Positions 20,613-28,895 of a DNA stretch of 64,000 bases are shown here, piece after piece. The notes beneath the pieces were generated by a model. The model worked only from the letters and a program-made list of their open reading frames with translations, did not search any database and was not told the origin of the DNA. The position numbers were made by a program, and so were the translations under genes. The DNA is from Paraburkholderia adhaesiva (GTDB lineage: Bacteria > Pseudomonadota > Gammaproteobacteria > Burkholderiales > Burkholderiaceae), in NCBI RefSeq assembly GCF_021390575.1, contig NZ_JAJEJQ010000002.1, forward strand, positions 1,426,001 to 1,490,000, read 5' to 3'. Each line of letters begins with the position of its first letter. The first letter of the stretch is position 1.

Positions 20613-22007
20613 ATGGCCACCTGGAAACCGGATCCGACCTTTTATCCGTCCGCGCGCATGGCGGCAGACGCGCCCAAAGAAACGCTCGCGTACGTTGCGT
20701 GTTTCGACCCCACCCGTAACGTGCCCGATACGCTCGACGTCGTCGATCTGAATCCCGCCTCCGCGGATTTCGGGCGCGTCGTTCATCGGCTGTCCATGCC
20801 GAACGCCGGCGACGAACTCCATCACTTCGGCTGGAACGCCTGCAGTTCGTGCCTGTGCCCCGACGCCCCACACCCGCATTCGGAGCGGCGTTATCTCGTC
20901 GTGCCGGGACTGCGCTCGTCGCGCATTCACATCGTCGATACGAAGCCCGACCCGAGGCGTCCGCACATCGTGCGTGTGCACGAGCCCGAGACCGTCGCCC
21001 ACCGCGCGGGCTATTCGCGGCTCCACACCGTGCACTGCGGCCCGGAAGGCATCTACGTCACCGCCCTCGCGAACGCGGCGGGCGATGCGCCCGGCGGCCT
21101 CTTCCTGATGGACCACGAGACCTTCGACATTCGCGGTCAGTGGGAAATCGACCGCGGTCCGCAGGAACTCGCTTACGACGCCTGGTGGCATCTCGGCTTC
21201 GATACCGCCATCACGAGCGAATGGGGCCTGCCCGCCGCGTTCGAGAACGGCCTCGTCCCCGAAGTGCTTCTCGGCGGGCAATACGGGCACAGACTGCACT
21301 TCTGGGATCTGCATACACGTCAGCACAAGCAGGTGCTCGATTTCGGCGCCGAAAACCAGCTCGTCTTCGAACTGCGCCCCGCACACAATCCCACGCGGCC
21401 TTACGGCTTCGTGAATTCGGTGATCAGCCTGAGGGACCTCTCCGCGTCGATCTGGCAGTGGTATCTCGACGGCGACGAGTGGGCCGCGCGAAAGATCATC
21501 GAGATTCCCGCCGAGCCAGCCGATCCCGCGCAGTTGCCGCCGATGCTCCAGGGCTTCGCGGCGGTGCCGCCGCTCGTCACCGATATCGCGCTCTCGCTCG
21601 ACGACCGCTTTCTCTACGTCTCGTGCTGGGGTACGGGAGACATGCGCCAGTACGACGTCTCCAATCCGGAGCACCCTCGCCTCACGGGCTGCGTGCGTAT
21701 CGGCGGCATCGCCGCGCATGCAGCGCATCCACGCGCGCCGGGCAGCGCGCTCAACGGCGGTCCGCAGATGGTGGAAGTGAGCCGCGACGGACAACGCGTC
21801 TACTTCACGAACTCGCTCTACGGCGCAATCGACCCGCAGTTCTATCCCGAAGGTGTCGACGGGTGGATGGTGAAGCTCGACGCAGCACCTGACGGTGGCG
21901 TCACGTTCGACGAGCGCTTTTTTGTCGAATGGCCGAAGTCGCACCGGCCGCATCAGATCCGGCTCGAAGGCGGCGACGCGTCGTCGGATTCGTACTGCTA
22001 CCCCTGA
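20613..22007 (+). CDS. Selenium-binding protein SBP56 / methanethiol oxidase family
   Basis: This 464-residue protein belongs to the SBP56 family, whose studied members oxidise methanethiol to formaldehyde, H2S and H2O2 with a copper centre. It contains the conserved HHFGWNACSSCLC, RSSRIHIVDT, LWDLHTRQH-like and DDRFLYVSCWGTGD segments, which form a beta-propeller, and ends SDSYCYP. The ATG at 20613 follows AAGGGGAG at the right distance; the in-frame ATG at 20598 lies before that site and is rejected. A membrane protein gene follows after 14 bases. Confidence 0.92.
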   Translation: MATWKPDPTFYPSARMAADAPKETLAYVACFDPTRNVPDTLDVVDLNPASADFGRVVHRLSMPNAGDELHHFGWNACSSCLCPDAPHPHSERRYLVVPGLRSSRIHIVDTKPDPRRPHIVRVHEPETVAHRAGYSRLHTVHCGPEGIYVTALANAAGDAPGGLFLMDHETFDIRGQWEIDRGPQELAYDAWWHLGFDTAITSEWGLPAAFENGLVPEVLLGGQYGHRLHFWDLHTRQHKQVLDFGAENQLVFELRPAHNPTRPYGFVNSVISLRDLSASIWQWYLDGDEWAARKIIEIPAEPADPAQLPPMLQGFAAVPPLVTDIALSLDDRFLYVSCWGTGDMRQYDVSNPEHPRLTGCVRIGGIAAHAAHPRAPGSALNGGPQMVEVSRDGQRVYFTNSLYGAIDPQFYPEGVDGWMVKLDAAPDGGVTFDERFFVEWPKSHRPHQIRLEGGDASSDSYCYP

Positions 22008-22021
22008 ACGCGGAGTGCAGC

Positions 22022-22663
22022 GTGAACAGTCTCTTCGCTACACACTGGAGCGCCTGGGCGACGGTCGTGGGCAGCGGTGTCTTTCACGGCCTGAATCCCG
22101 CGATGGGCTGGCTCTTCGCGACTGCGCTCGGTTTGCAGCGCGGCAGCCGCACGGCGCTCCTCACCGCATTGCCGCCGATCGCTCTCGGGCACGCGGTAGC
22201 GATCCTGCTGTTCACGAGTTCGGCGGCCGCGCTCGGCGCGTGGTTGCCGGCTCCCGGTCTGCACTGGTTGCTCGGTGCGCTGCTGATCGGCTGGGCCGCG
22301 TGCCTGCAGGCGTTTGGGCACCGGCATCGGGTGCGCGTAGGCATGACGGCAGGGTTCGCCGGACTCGCGGCATGGTCGGCGCTCATGGCGATGCTGCACG
22401 GCGCGGGCCTGATGCTGATGCCCGCCATGCTGCCGTTGTGCGGCGGCAGTTCAGCGTCTGCAGCGTCGGCGAACGCGCTGAGCGTCTCGCTGCAGTTCAC
22501 CGCGCTTCACACAGTCACGACACTCGCCACGACTGCCGCCATCGCGCTCGCCGTTTACGAGTACTTCGGACTCGAGCTGCTACGGCGCGGCTGGATCAAC
22601 TTCGACTGGCTCTGGCGCGGCGCACTCGTGGCGACCGGGACGCTGGTGATCGCGACAGGCTGA
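22022..22663 (+). CDS. Membrane protein coupled to the selenium-binding protein gene
   Basis: This 213-residue protein has about six hydrophobic helices. Conserved-looking residues sit within membranes: HGLNPAMGWL near the start, LGHA, LHGAGLMLMP and LHTV, that is several membrane His residues, as in metal or cation transporters (NicO/HupE-like). The GTG at 22022 follows a CGGAG site and gives a start at the first helix. Its closeness to the SBP56 gene suggests a linked role, perhaps in supplying metal or sulfur compounds, but no function is known. Confidence 0.7.
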   Translation: MNSLFATHWSAWATVVGSGVFHGLNPAMGWLFATALGLQRGSRTALLTALPPIALGHAVAILLFTSSAAALGAWLPAPGLHWLLGALLIGWAACLQAFGHRHRVRVGMTAGFAGLAAWSALMAMLHGAGLMLMPAMLPLCGGSSASAASANALSVSLQFTALHTVTTLATTAAIALAVYEYFGLELLRRGWINFDWLWRGALVATGTLVIATG

Positions 22664-23064
22664 CCCCGAATTGCATCGGGCGCGCAATCTGCATAACCAG
22701 CGTTTGCGCGTACGCACTGGCGAGCGCTAACATCGCCGCCTTATGCGGCGGCATGAAAGACGCGAGATGCTCGTAGCAGGTTCGTTTCATCCACGCGACG
22801 ACAACCACTCCGGCGTTTCCACCTCCCGGCGCATGGACTGCAGCGGCAAAGCACGAGCCCATGTACCATACGTCGCCTCGCTCGCTGGTACGGCCGCGAA
22901 GTGGCGCCTTGCCGCGAGCTTCTGTGCGAAGCGCCCGATACACCCAACGCGCCCGGCCGCATAGTGTCGTGAACGGCGCCCGCGTGCCGGCATGCCGCGC
23001 CGCATGAGTGAACGCGCGCGCACCGATATAAACAACACCCTGATTCCACATGGGAGAAACGCAT
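22664..23064. other. Intergenic region, no gene seen
   Basis: About 400 bases before the reductase gene hold only short frames that lack ribosome sites. The region presumably contains the reductase promoter. Confidence 0.45.
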
Positions 23065-23976
23065 ATGAAAGTCGCCGTCATGGGCGCAGGCGCCGTGGGC
23101 TGCTATTACGGCGGCATGCTCGCGCGCGCGGGACACGACGTCGTGCTGATCGGCCGACCGCAGCACGTCGAGGCCATCGAGCGCGAAGGCCTTCGCCTCG
23201 AAACGCAGACGTTCGACGAGCGAATCGGTCGCCCGCATCTCACCGCCAGCGTCGATCCGGCCGCCGTGACCGGGGCAAACCTTGTGCTGTTCTGCGTGAA
23301 GTCGACCGATACCGAAAGCGCAGGCGCTTCCATCAAGCCGCATCTCGCCGCCGATGCGCTCGTGCTCACGCTGCAGAACGGCGTCGACAACGCCGAGCGC
23401 CTGCGCTCAGTCATCGATCAGGACGTGGCTGCGACGGTCGTCTACGTCGCCACCGAAATGGCCGGTCCCGGCCACGTGCGCCACCACGGGCGCGGCGAAC
23501 TCGTGATCGAACCGTCGCCGCAGAGCGCGGCCGTCGCACAGACGCTCGCCGCAGCGCAGGTGCCTGTAGAGATTTCCGGGAATGTGCGCGGCGCGCTGTG
23601 GGCCAAGCTGATCCTCAATTGCGCGTACAACGCGCTTTCGGCGATTACGCAGCTGCCCTATGGACGACTCGTCACGGGAGAAGGCGTACGCGATTCGATG
23701 CGCGACATCGTCGACGAATGCGTCGCGGTCGCGCAGGCCGACGGCGTGACGCTGCCGCCCGACGTGGATGTCGCCGTGCGCCGCATCGCCGAGACCATGC
23801 CGGGGCAATACTCGTCCACCGCACAGGACCTCGCGCGCGGCAAGCGCAGTGAGATCGACCACCTCAACGGGTACGTTGCGAGCCGCGGCGCGGCGCTCGG
23901 CGTGCCTGTGCCCGCGAACCGGCTGCTGCACACACTCGTGCGTCTCATCGAGGACAAGGCGCGCGAGACCGTGTAG
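23065..23976 (+). CDS. 2-dehydropantoate 2-reductase family protein
   Basis: This 303-residue protein has the N-terminal Rossmann motif VAVMGAGAVGCYYGGML and the C-terminal ApbA/PanE domain with the catalytic lysine segment RGALWAKLILNCAYNALSA. The family reduces ketopantoate to pantoate with NADPH for coenzyme A synthesis, though Burkholderiales carry several paralogues with other substrates. The ATG at 23065 follows GGGAGAA; an earlier in-frame ATG at 23050 lies before this site. Confidence 0.88.
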   Translation: MKVAVMGAGAVGCYYGGMLARAGHDVVLIGRPQHVEAIEREGLRLETQTFDERIGRPHLTASVDPAAVTGANLVLFCVKSTDTESAGASIKPHLAADALVLTLQNGVDNAERLRSVIDQDVAATVVYVATEMAGPGHVRHHGRGELVIEPSPQSAAVAQTLAAAQVPVEISGNVRGALWAKLILNCAYNALSAITQLPYGRLVTGEGVRDSMRDIVDECVAVAQADGVTLPPDVDVAVRRIAETMPGQYSSTAQDLARGKRSEIDHLNGYVASRGAALGVPVPANRLLHTLVRLIEDKARETV

Positions 23977-24066
23977 CGATAGCAGCGCCCGACCCCGGCC
24001 AGATTGCCCCGAGGGCATCGGCTTCGTGTTCTCCGATACAAAGGACGTCTGGAAACGTCCCGGGCG

Positions 24067-24552
24067 TCAGCGTTCGAATACGAGCAGCGTGGACGTGGCC
24101 GACGCGTAGACCTTGCCCGCCGCATCGGTGATCGTGGCTTCGGTGAAGGCCGCGCGGCGGCCGAACGAAATCACGCGGCCTTCGGCGCGCACCGGGCCAG
24201 TATCGACCGTCATCGCGCGGTGATACGACACTTTGAGTTCCAGCGTCGTGTATCCCTGTGTCGGGCTGAGCCGTGTATGTCCGGCGCAGCCGCATGCGGA
24301 ATCGAGCAGCGTTGCAGCGTAGCCGCCGTGGATCGTGCCGATGGGGTTATAGGCATGCAATCCCGGCGTGCCGGTGAACACCGCGCGTCCCTCCCCGGCT
24401 TCGACGAGCTGGAAATCGAGCGTCTGGCCGATCGGCGCGACGCCACCGATTTTGATCATGTGCTGCAGCTGTTCGAGGCCAGTCAGGCCCGGCGGCAATT
24501 CTGCCAAGAGGTTCATGGCGTTCTGGCTCCATTGGGTCGCGCCGGTCAACAC
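24067..24552 (-). CDS. PaaI-family hotdog thioesterase
   Basis: This 161-residue protein is a single hotdog domain. It shows the PaaI signature NPIGTIHGGYAATLLDSACG and later TTLELKVSYHRAM. Such enzymes hydrolyse acyl- or aryl-CoA thioesters in the cytoplasm. A start at MNLLAELP (24516) is also possible. It lies next to a CoA-ligase remnant and an alpha/beta hydrolase, which fits an old aromatic CoA pathway neighbourhood, but the link is only by position. Confidence 0.87.
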   Translation of the reverse strand: MLTGATQWSQNAMNLLAELPPGLTGLEQLQHMIKIGGVAPIGQTLDFQLVEAGEGRAVFTGTPGLHAYNPIGTIHGGYAATLLDSACGCAGHTRLSPTQGYTTLELKVSYHRAMTVDTGPVRAEGRVISFGRRAAFTEATITDAAGKVYASATSTLLVFER

Positions 24553-24600
24553 ACGCAGTTCGCGCGATTGGACGATGCATGTTCCGGCAATTCGCGCATC

Positions 24601-24912
24601 CTACCGCGTTTCGAACGATCGTGCTAAAAATTGTCTCGGGCCGGCGAAGTAGCCTACTTCGGAGTGTCCTCCGCGCTCCAGGCGCGCCTCGCGTTCGTCC
24701 GTGTCACGACCGTGGATATTGGCAATCTCCTGCAGCGCGCCGTTCTCCATACCCCTTGGTTCGCAAGTGGAGACGCACGTGTTGGCGCCCTTGAGCAACT
24801 GCCCGACGTCCACAGCGCGCTCACACACGGCATCCTGCACGTGGCACCTCGGCTCACCCGCCATGCGTGAAAATGCGAGATTCGTCTCGATGTAATTCTT
24901 TGGTGAATTCAT
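24601..24912 (-). CDS. Doubtful small hypothetical protein
   Basis: An open frame of 103 codons begins MNSPKNYIETNLAF and has a plausible, non-repetitive composition, but there is no ribosome site before the ATG and its codon use is less GC-biased than nearby genes. A TATAAC hexamer sits 2 bases before the ATG, which would make it leaderless. I recognise no family. It could equally be non-coding. Confidence 0.22.
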   Translation of the reverse strand: MNSPKNYIETNLAFSRMAGEPRCHVQDAVCERAVDVGQLLKGANTCVSTCEPRGMENGALQEIANIHGRDTDEREARLERGGHSEVGYFAGPRQFLARSFETR

Positions 24913-24955
24913 CAGTTATACGAATTAATGAAACGCCCTACGCGTGCCGAAATAG

Positions 24956-25084
24956 ACCATTGGCGTGGGTGCCGCACCTCACAAGTCCCCACAAGACATC
25001 TCGTTCATCGAAGACCTCTCGAAGACCGCAACGGGTAAAATCCATCGATTCCGTCTGCGCGAGCCGTTCCAGCCGAGCCGTTGA
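24956..25084 (+). pseudogene. C-terminal remnant of an acyl/benzoate-CoA ligase
   Basis: A 42-codon frame ending at TGA 25082-25084 reads DISFIEDLSKTATGKIHRFR then LRE. This is the A10 motif and C-terminus of AMP-forming CoA ligases (compare LPKTATGKIQRFKLRE), with the catalytic lysine kept. An in-frame stop at 24953 and non-coding sequence precede it, so the rest of the gene (some 500 codons) is gone. In Burkholderiales box clusters the benzoate-CoA ligase gene is often followed by an alpha/beta hydrolase like the one 4 bases downstream here, which suggests a deleted bclA. Confidence 0.75.
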
Positions 25085-25088
25085 AACC

Positions 25089-25916
25089 ATGACACCGAGC
25101 GATTTTGCCCACCTCCCCGCTACCGCGACGCGCGGAGCCCTCTCGATCGAATACCGCTGGATCGGTGCCGAACGCGCCGACGCGCCGATTGCGGTCTTCC
25201 TGCACGAGGGCCTCGGTTCGATCGCCATGTGGAAGGACTGGCCGCAAGCGCTCTGCGAGCGGCTCGGCATGCGCGGACTCGTCTGGTCGCGCCCCGGCTA
25301 CGGCCGTTCGACGCCGCGTCCGCACGATGTGAAGTGGCCTGTCGACTACCTGGCGCAGCAAGCGCGCGACGTGCTGCCCGCGCTGCTCGACACGCTCGGC
25401 GTAAGCGCGCGGCAATGCGAACGCATGTGGCTCGTCGGCCATAGCGATGGCGGCACGATCGCGCTGCACTATGCTGCATTTTTCCCGCATGCGCTGGCTG
25501 GCGCGGTCGTGATCGCGCCGCACGTGTTCGTCGAGGACATCTCCGTCGAAGGCATCGCTGAAACAAAGCTCGCCTACGAAACGACGAATGTTCGCAGCAA
25601 GCTCGCGCGCTATCACGACGACGTCGATTCGGCGTTCTACGGCTGGTGCGACATCTGGCTGAGTCCGGCGTTCCGGACCTGGAACATCGTCGATCAGATC
25701 GGCACGATCCGCGCGCCGCTCCTCGCGGTGCAGGCGCTCGACGATCACTACGGAACGATGGCGCAGATCGAAACCATCGGCGAAGCGGTGCCGCATGCGC
25801 GCGTGCATGCGCTCGCAGAAGGGGGCCACTCGCCGCATCGGGACGCCCCGCAGCCGCTCAACGACGTCATCGCTCAATTCGTGCTCGAACAGCGGCAACA
25901 TGCTGTTTCGGCATGA
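25089..25916 (+). CDS. Alpha/beta hydrolase linked to benzoyl-CoA (box) gene clusters
   Basis: This 275-residue enzyme has the oxyanion segment FLHEGLGSIAMWKDWP, the nucleophile elbow GHSDGG, an acid in LDDHYG and the catalytic His in EGGHSPHRD. Proteins with this HEGLGS start are usually found beside benzoate-CoA ligase in aerobic benzoyl-CoA (box) clusters. The ATG at 25089 begins 4 bases after the stop of the ligase remnant. The pathway neighbours are missing in this window, so the gene may be an orphan left by a deletion. Confidence 0.82.
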   Translation: MTPSDFAHLPATATRGALSIEYRWIGAERADAPIAVFLHEGLGSIAMWKDWPQALCERLGMRGLVWSRPGYGRSTPRPHDVKWPVDYLAQQARDVLPALLDTLGVSARQCERMWLVGHSDGGTIALHYAAFFPHALAGAVVIAPHVFVEDISVEGIAETKLAYETTNVRSKLARYHDDVDSAFYGWCDIWLSPAFRTWNIVDQIGTIRAPLLAVQALDDHYGTMAQIETIGEAVPHARVHALAEGGHSPHRDAPQPLNDVIAQFVLEQRQHAVSA

Positions 25917-26477
25917 AATCGCCGCTATAAGTCCCCCAACCGCGCGGCGCGGGGCCCGCTCGCCCTGATGCCGCACACGGCGCCTCCTTGTCTCCCGCGG
26001 CCCGATCGTCGATCGCAAAACTGAACTGCAAAGCCGGTGGCACCACGGTCGCCGTCACTGGCAAGAGCAGCGAATAAGCGTTCGTGGCGTCGAAATCCGC
26101 CCGAGCGAGGAGGAACGAAACCAACACCGCGGCGCCCCGCCCGGACTGGCTAAGTACCCTCGCAGACCCGTCGTACCGGAGGGTAAACACGCACGACACA
26201 GGTTCATTGCGACCGAAACAATGCATGTCGCATAAAACATGCACTGTCAGATAGAGGCACTGGCTTCCACGTGCCATTAGCCCCGTTCCATCGCGACGCA
26301 TTAATGATATTGTCTGAACTGGCTGCCGCGTGTTTATGTCACGGCGGCCTGCACCGGCCAGCGCGCGGCCGGAAAGCACCATGCCAGCAACGAGCGGGGT
26401 ATCGCGGCATGGGGCGAAGCAGTCCAGCAACGACGCAGCGACGATGACCTGACGGCACACGACCGCTGGCTTCACAA
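25917..26477. other. Intergenic region upstream of the quorum-sensing kinase
   Basis: These 560 bases carry no gene I trust. A 202-codon minus-strand frame overlaps the hydrolase end and has no ribosome site or domain. The lqsS promoter should lie in the AT-richer part around 26220-26330. Confidence 0.45.
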
Positions 26478-27851
26478 ATGAACGATTTCACGCAGATGAA
26501 TGGACCGAGAGTTTCGCTGCGGCTGCGGATGCGGCTGCGGCACGCATGGACGTCGATACGTCCGCGCATCCTGCGCGCCTTCGCGCCCGCGTTGCGCAAC
26601 CTGCTGTATGTGAAGCGGCGGATGCGGGCAATCGCGTTGGTGGCTATCGTCGGTTTTCCGCTTTACTACTACGTCTGGAAGGACCTCTTTCCGCAACCGT
26701 ACGAAAATCTCACGCTGCGGCTGATCGGCTCGGTGCTGTTCGTGCCGGCGCTCGCGTTCGAACGATGGCCCGCCTGGGCCAAGAAGCTGCTGCCATGGTA
26801 CTGGTACGGCATCACGCTCTACGCGCTGCCATTCTTCTTCACGTTCATGCTGCTAAAGAACAACGGCAATGACGTGTGGGTAGAAAGCGCACTGATCGCC
26901 GCGTTCGTGATGGTCCTGCTGCACGACTGGAGCATGCTCGTCCTGCATTTCGTGACCGGCATCGGCCTCGGCATCATCGCGTACTGCCTGACCGCCGACC
27001 CCATCGTGCTGGGCGCCAATTACCTCACGCACCTCACGATCTTCTCGTTCGCGGTGGCGCTTGGTGCAGTGTCGAACTACGACCAGGAGCGCATCCAGAT
27101 CGAACAGGAGCGCGCGATGCTCGCCACGGCGGGCAGCGTGGCGCACGAACTGCGCACGCCGCTCGTGGCGATCCGCGTGGGCGCTGCCGGCCTCCTGCGC
27201 TTTTTGCCGGGCCTGCTCGATACCTACCTGCTCGCGCAACGCCACCGTCTGCCGGTGCCGCGCATCCGCACGGCACATCTGCGTTCGCTTCAGGGAGTCG
27301 CCGGCCGCATCGAACAGGAAGCGAACTACTCGAACGCAATCATCGACATGCTGCTCGCCACCGCGCGCTTCACGGGCGGCAACATGCAAAACGCAACTTC
27401 ATGTTCGATCGTGCATTGCGTTGAAACGGCACTCTCACGCTATCCGTTTCGCGAGGGCGACCGTCGCCGCGTGCACTGCAATCTGCGGCCCGATTTTTCG
27501 TTCAATGGCTCGGAAATGCTGACCGTGCACGTTCTTTTCAATTTGCTCAAAAACGCGTTCCGGCATATGGGCAATAGTGAAACGGCATATATTTCGATTC
27601 GCCTTGAATCGGAATCGACGGAAAATCGCCTTATTTTCAGCGATACGGGCAGCGGAATCCCGCCGGACATCTTGCCGCATATCTTCACCCGCTTTTATAC
27701 TTCGTCGGGCACCACCGAGGATGTCACGCTCGGTACAGGAATCGGACTCGCATTCTGCCGCGACGTCATGCAGGCAATCGGCGGCGCGATTACGTGTTCT
27801 TCGGTGCAAGGTGAGTACACTGAATTCGTTTTGACATTCCCAGCGCCATGA
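26478..27851 (+). CDS. lqsS: Quorum-sensing sensor histidine kinase, LqsS/CqsS/JqsS family
   Basis: This protein of up to 457 residues is a membrane sensor kinase like CqsS (Vibrio), LqsS (Legionella) and JqsS (Janthinobacterium), which detect alpha-hydroxyketone signals. The N-terminal half holds about six membrane helices with the family segment FPLYYYVWKDLFPQPYENL. The H-box is GSVAHELRTPL with His223, followed by the unusual long insert before the second dimerisation helix. The N-box (NLLKNAFRH), G1 (DTGSGIP) and G2 (GTGIGLAF) form the ATPase domain. Unlike Vibrio CqsS it has no receiver; that is a separate gene overlapping by ATGA. The exact start (26478 or 26496) is uncertain since neither has a clear ribosome site. 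Confidence 0.88.
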   Translation: MNDFTQMNGPRVSLRLRMRLRHAWTSIRPRILRAFAPALRNLLYVKRRMRAIALVAIVGFPLYYYVWKDLFPQPYENLTLRLIGSVLFVPALAFERWPAWAKKLLPWYWYGITLYALPFFFTFMLLKNNGNDVWVESALIAAFVMVLLHDWSMLVLHFVTGIGLGIIAYCLTADPIVLGANYLTHLTIFSFAVALGAVSNYDQERIQIEQERAMLATAGSVAHELRTPLVAIRVGAAGLLRFLPGLLDTYLLAQRHRLPVPRIRTAHLRSLQGVAGRIEQEANYSNAIIDMLLATARFTGGNMQNATSCSIVHCVETALSRYPFREGDRRRVHCNLRPDFSFNGSEMLTVHVLFNLLKNAFRHMGNSETAYISIRLESESTENRLIFSDTGSGIPPDILPHIFTRFYTSSGTTEDVTLGTGIGLAFCRDVMQAIGGAITCSSVQGEYTEFVLTFPAP

Positions 27852-28861
27852 CGAAAGCCATCAAACCATTCGCGTACCCCACCACTGTCGCCTTCGTTGA
27901 CGACAGCACGGCGTTTCTGGCGAACCTGAGTCTCCAGCTCGATCCGCTGCTGGCATTCCGCATGTTCGGTTCGCCGGTGGAGGCGCTGAAATTCCTGAAT
28001 GAACGCCCCGCACAGCATCACGCGACCGAACACATCTTCAGCCCGTATCTCGATCGGACCGAGGAAAACGATGCGCACCAGGTCGTCGCGATGCGCGTGG
28101 ATGCGATCCGCAGCCTCGTGCATCAGCCTGGGCGCTTCGAATCCGTATCGGTCGTGGTGGTCGATTACGACATGCCGGAGCTGAACGGACTGGAATTCTG
28201 CCGCCGCATCACCGATCCAACGGTGAAGAAGATCATGCTCACCGGCAAGGCAGACGAGCGCGTGGCAGTGCGCAGCTTCAACGAGGGACTCATCGACCGC
28301 TTTATCCGCAAGCATGAAGTCGATGCCGACGAGGCGCTCAACCAGGCGATCCGCGACATGCAGGACGCGTATTTCGAACACGCGGGCGCATCGGTTCGCG
28401 ATGCGCTCTGCGTTGCCGAATACCGCTTTCTCAAGGACAGCGCGCTGGCCGCGCATGTGAACGACATATTCAAGTCGCTTGGTATTGTCGAGCACTACCT
28501 CACGTATCAGCCGCACGGCCTGCTGATGTTCGATGAAGCGGGCACGGCGTACCTGCTCGTGATCCACACCGACGAAACACTGCGCGGCGTGCGCGAGATC
28601 GCCGTAGAACAGGGCGCGCCGGAAAGCTTCCTCGCCGAACTCGACAGCCATCGCAGCCTGCCCTACTTCTGGCGCACTGAAGGCTACTACCCGGCGCAGT
28701 GCACCGAGTGGCAGCCGTACATGCATCCGGCCTCGGTATTCAACGGCGAGCGCCGTTATACCTACGCGATCGTGAAGCAGCCAGCGGGGCTGGCGCTCGA
28801 TACGGTCGTCCCCTACGACACGTACCTGCACCAGCTGGACGGCGAAGTTCCGGCGGCGTGA
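27848..28861 (+). CDS. lqsR: Response regulator of the LqsR family
   Basis: This 337-residue protein has an N-terminal receiver domain with acidic pair D18-D19, the phosphoacceptor region VVDYDMPELNG (D106) and a conserved threonine/lysine pair (MLTGKAD). About 45 extra residues lie between the second and third strands, as in LqsR of Legionella. The C-terminal 170 residues contain no DNA-binding domain that I can recognise, again as in LqsR, whose output mechanism is unresolved. It overlaps the kinase gene by 4 bases, so the two are made together. Confidence 0.86.
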   Translation: MTKAIKPFAYPTTVAFVDDSTAFLANLSLQLDPLLAFRMFGSPVEALKFLNERPAQHHATEHIFSPYLDRTEENDAHQVVAMRVDAIRSLVHQPGRFESVSVVVVDYDMPELNGLEFCRRITDPTVKKIMLTGKADERVAVRSFNEGLIDRFIRKHEVDADEALNQAIRDMQDAYFEHAGASVRDALCVAEYRFLKDSALAAHVNDIFKSLGIVEHYLTYQPHGLLMFDEAGTAYLLVIHTDETLRGVREIAVEQGAPESFLAELDSHRSLPYFWRTEGYYPAQCTEWQPYMHPASVFNGERRYTYAIVKQPAGLALDTVVPYDTYLHQLDGEVPAA

Positions 28862-28895
28862 GACTCGCGCAGTGCGGTCCCACGCCGCGCTGCCG

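Noticed and set aside
20592..21953. Long minus-strand frame opposite the selenium-binding protein gene
   Set aside because: Composition is that of an antisense shadow, while the plus strand encodes a full SBP56 protein with a ribosome site.
25867..26475. 202-codon minus-strand frame between the hydrolase and lqsS
   Set aside because: No ribosome site, atypical codon use, overlaps the hydrolase end and matches no family that I know.
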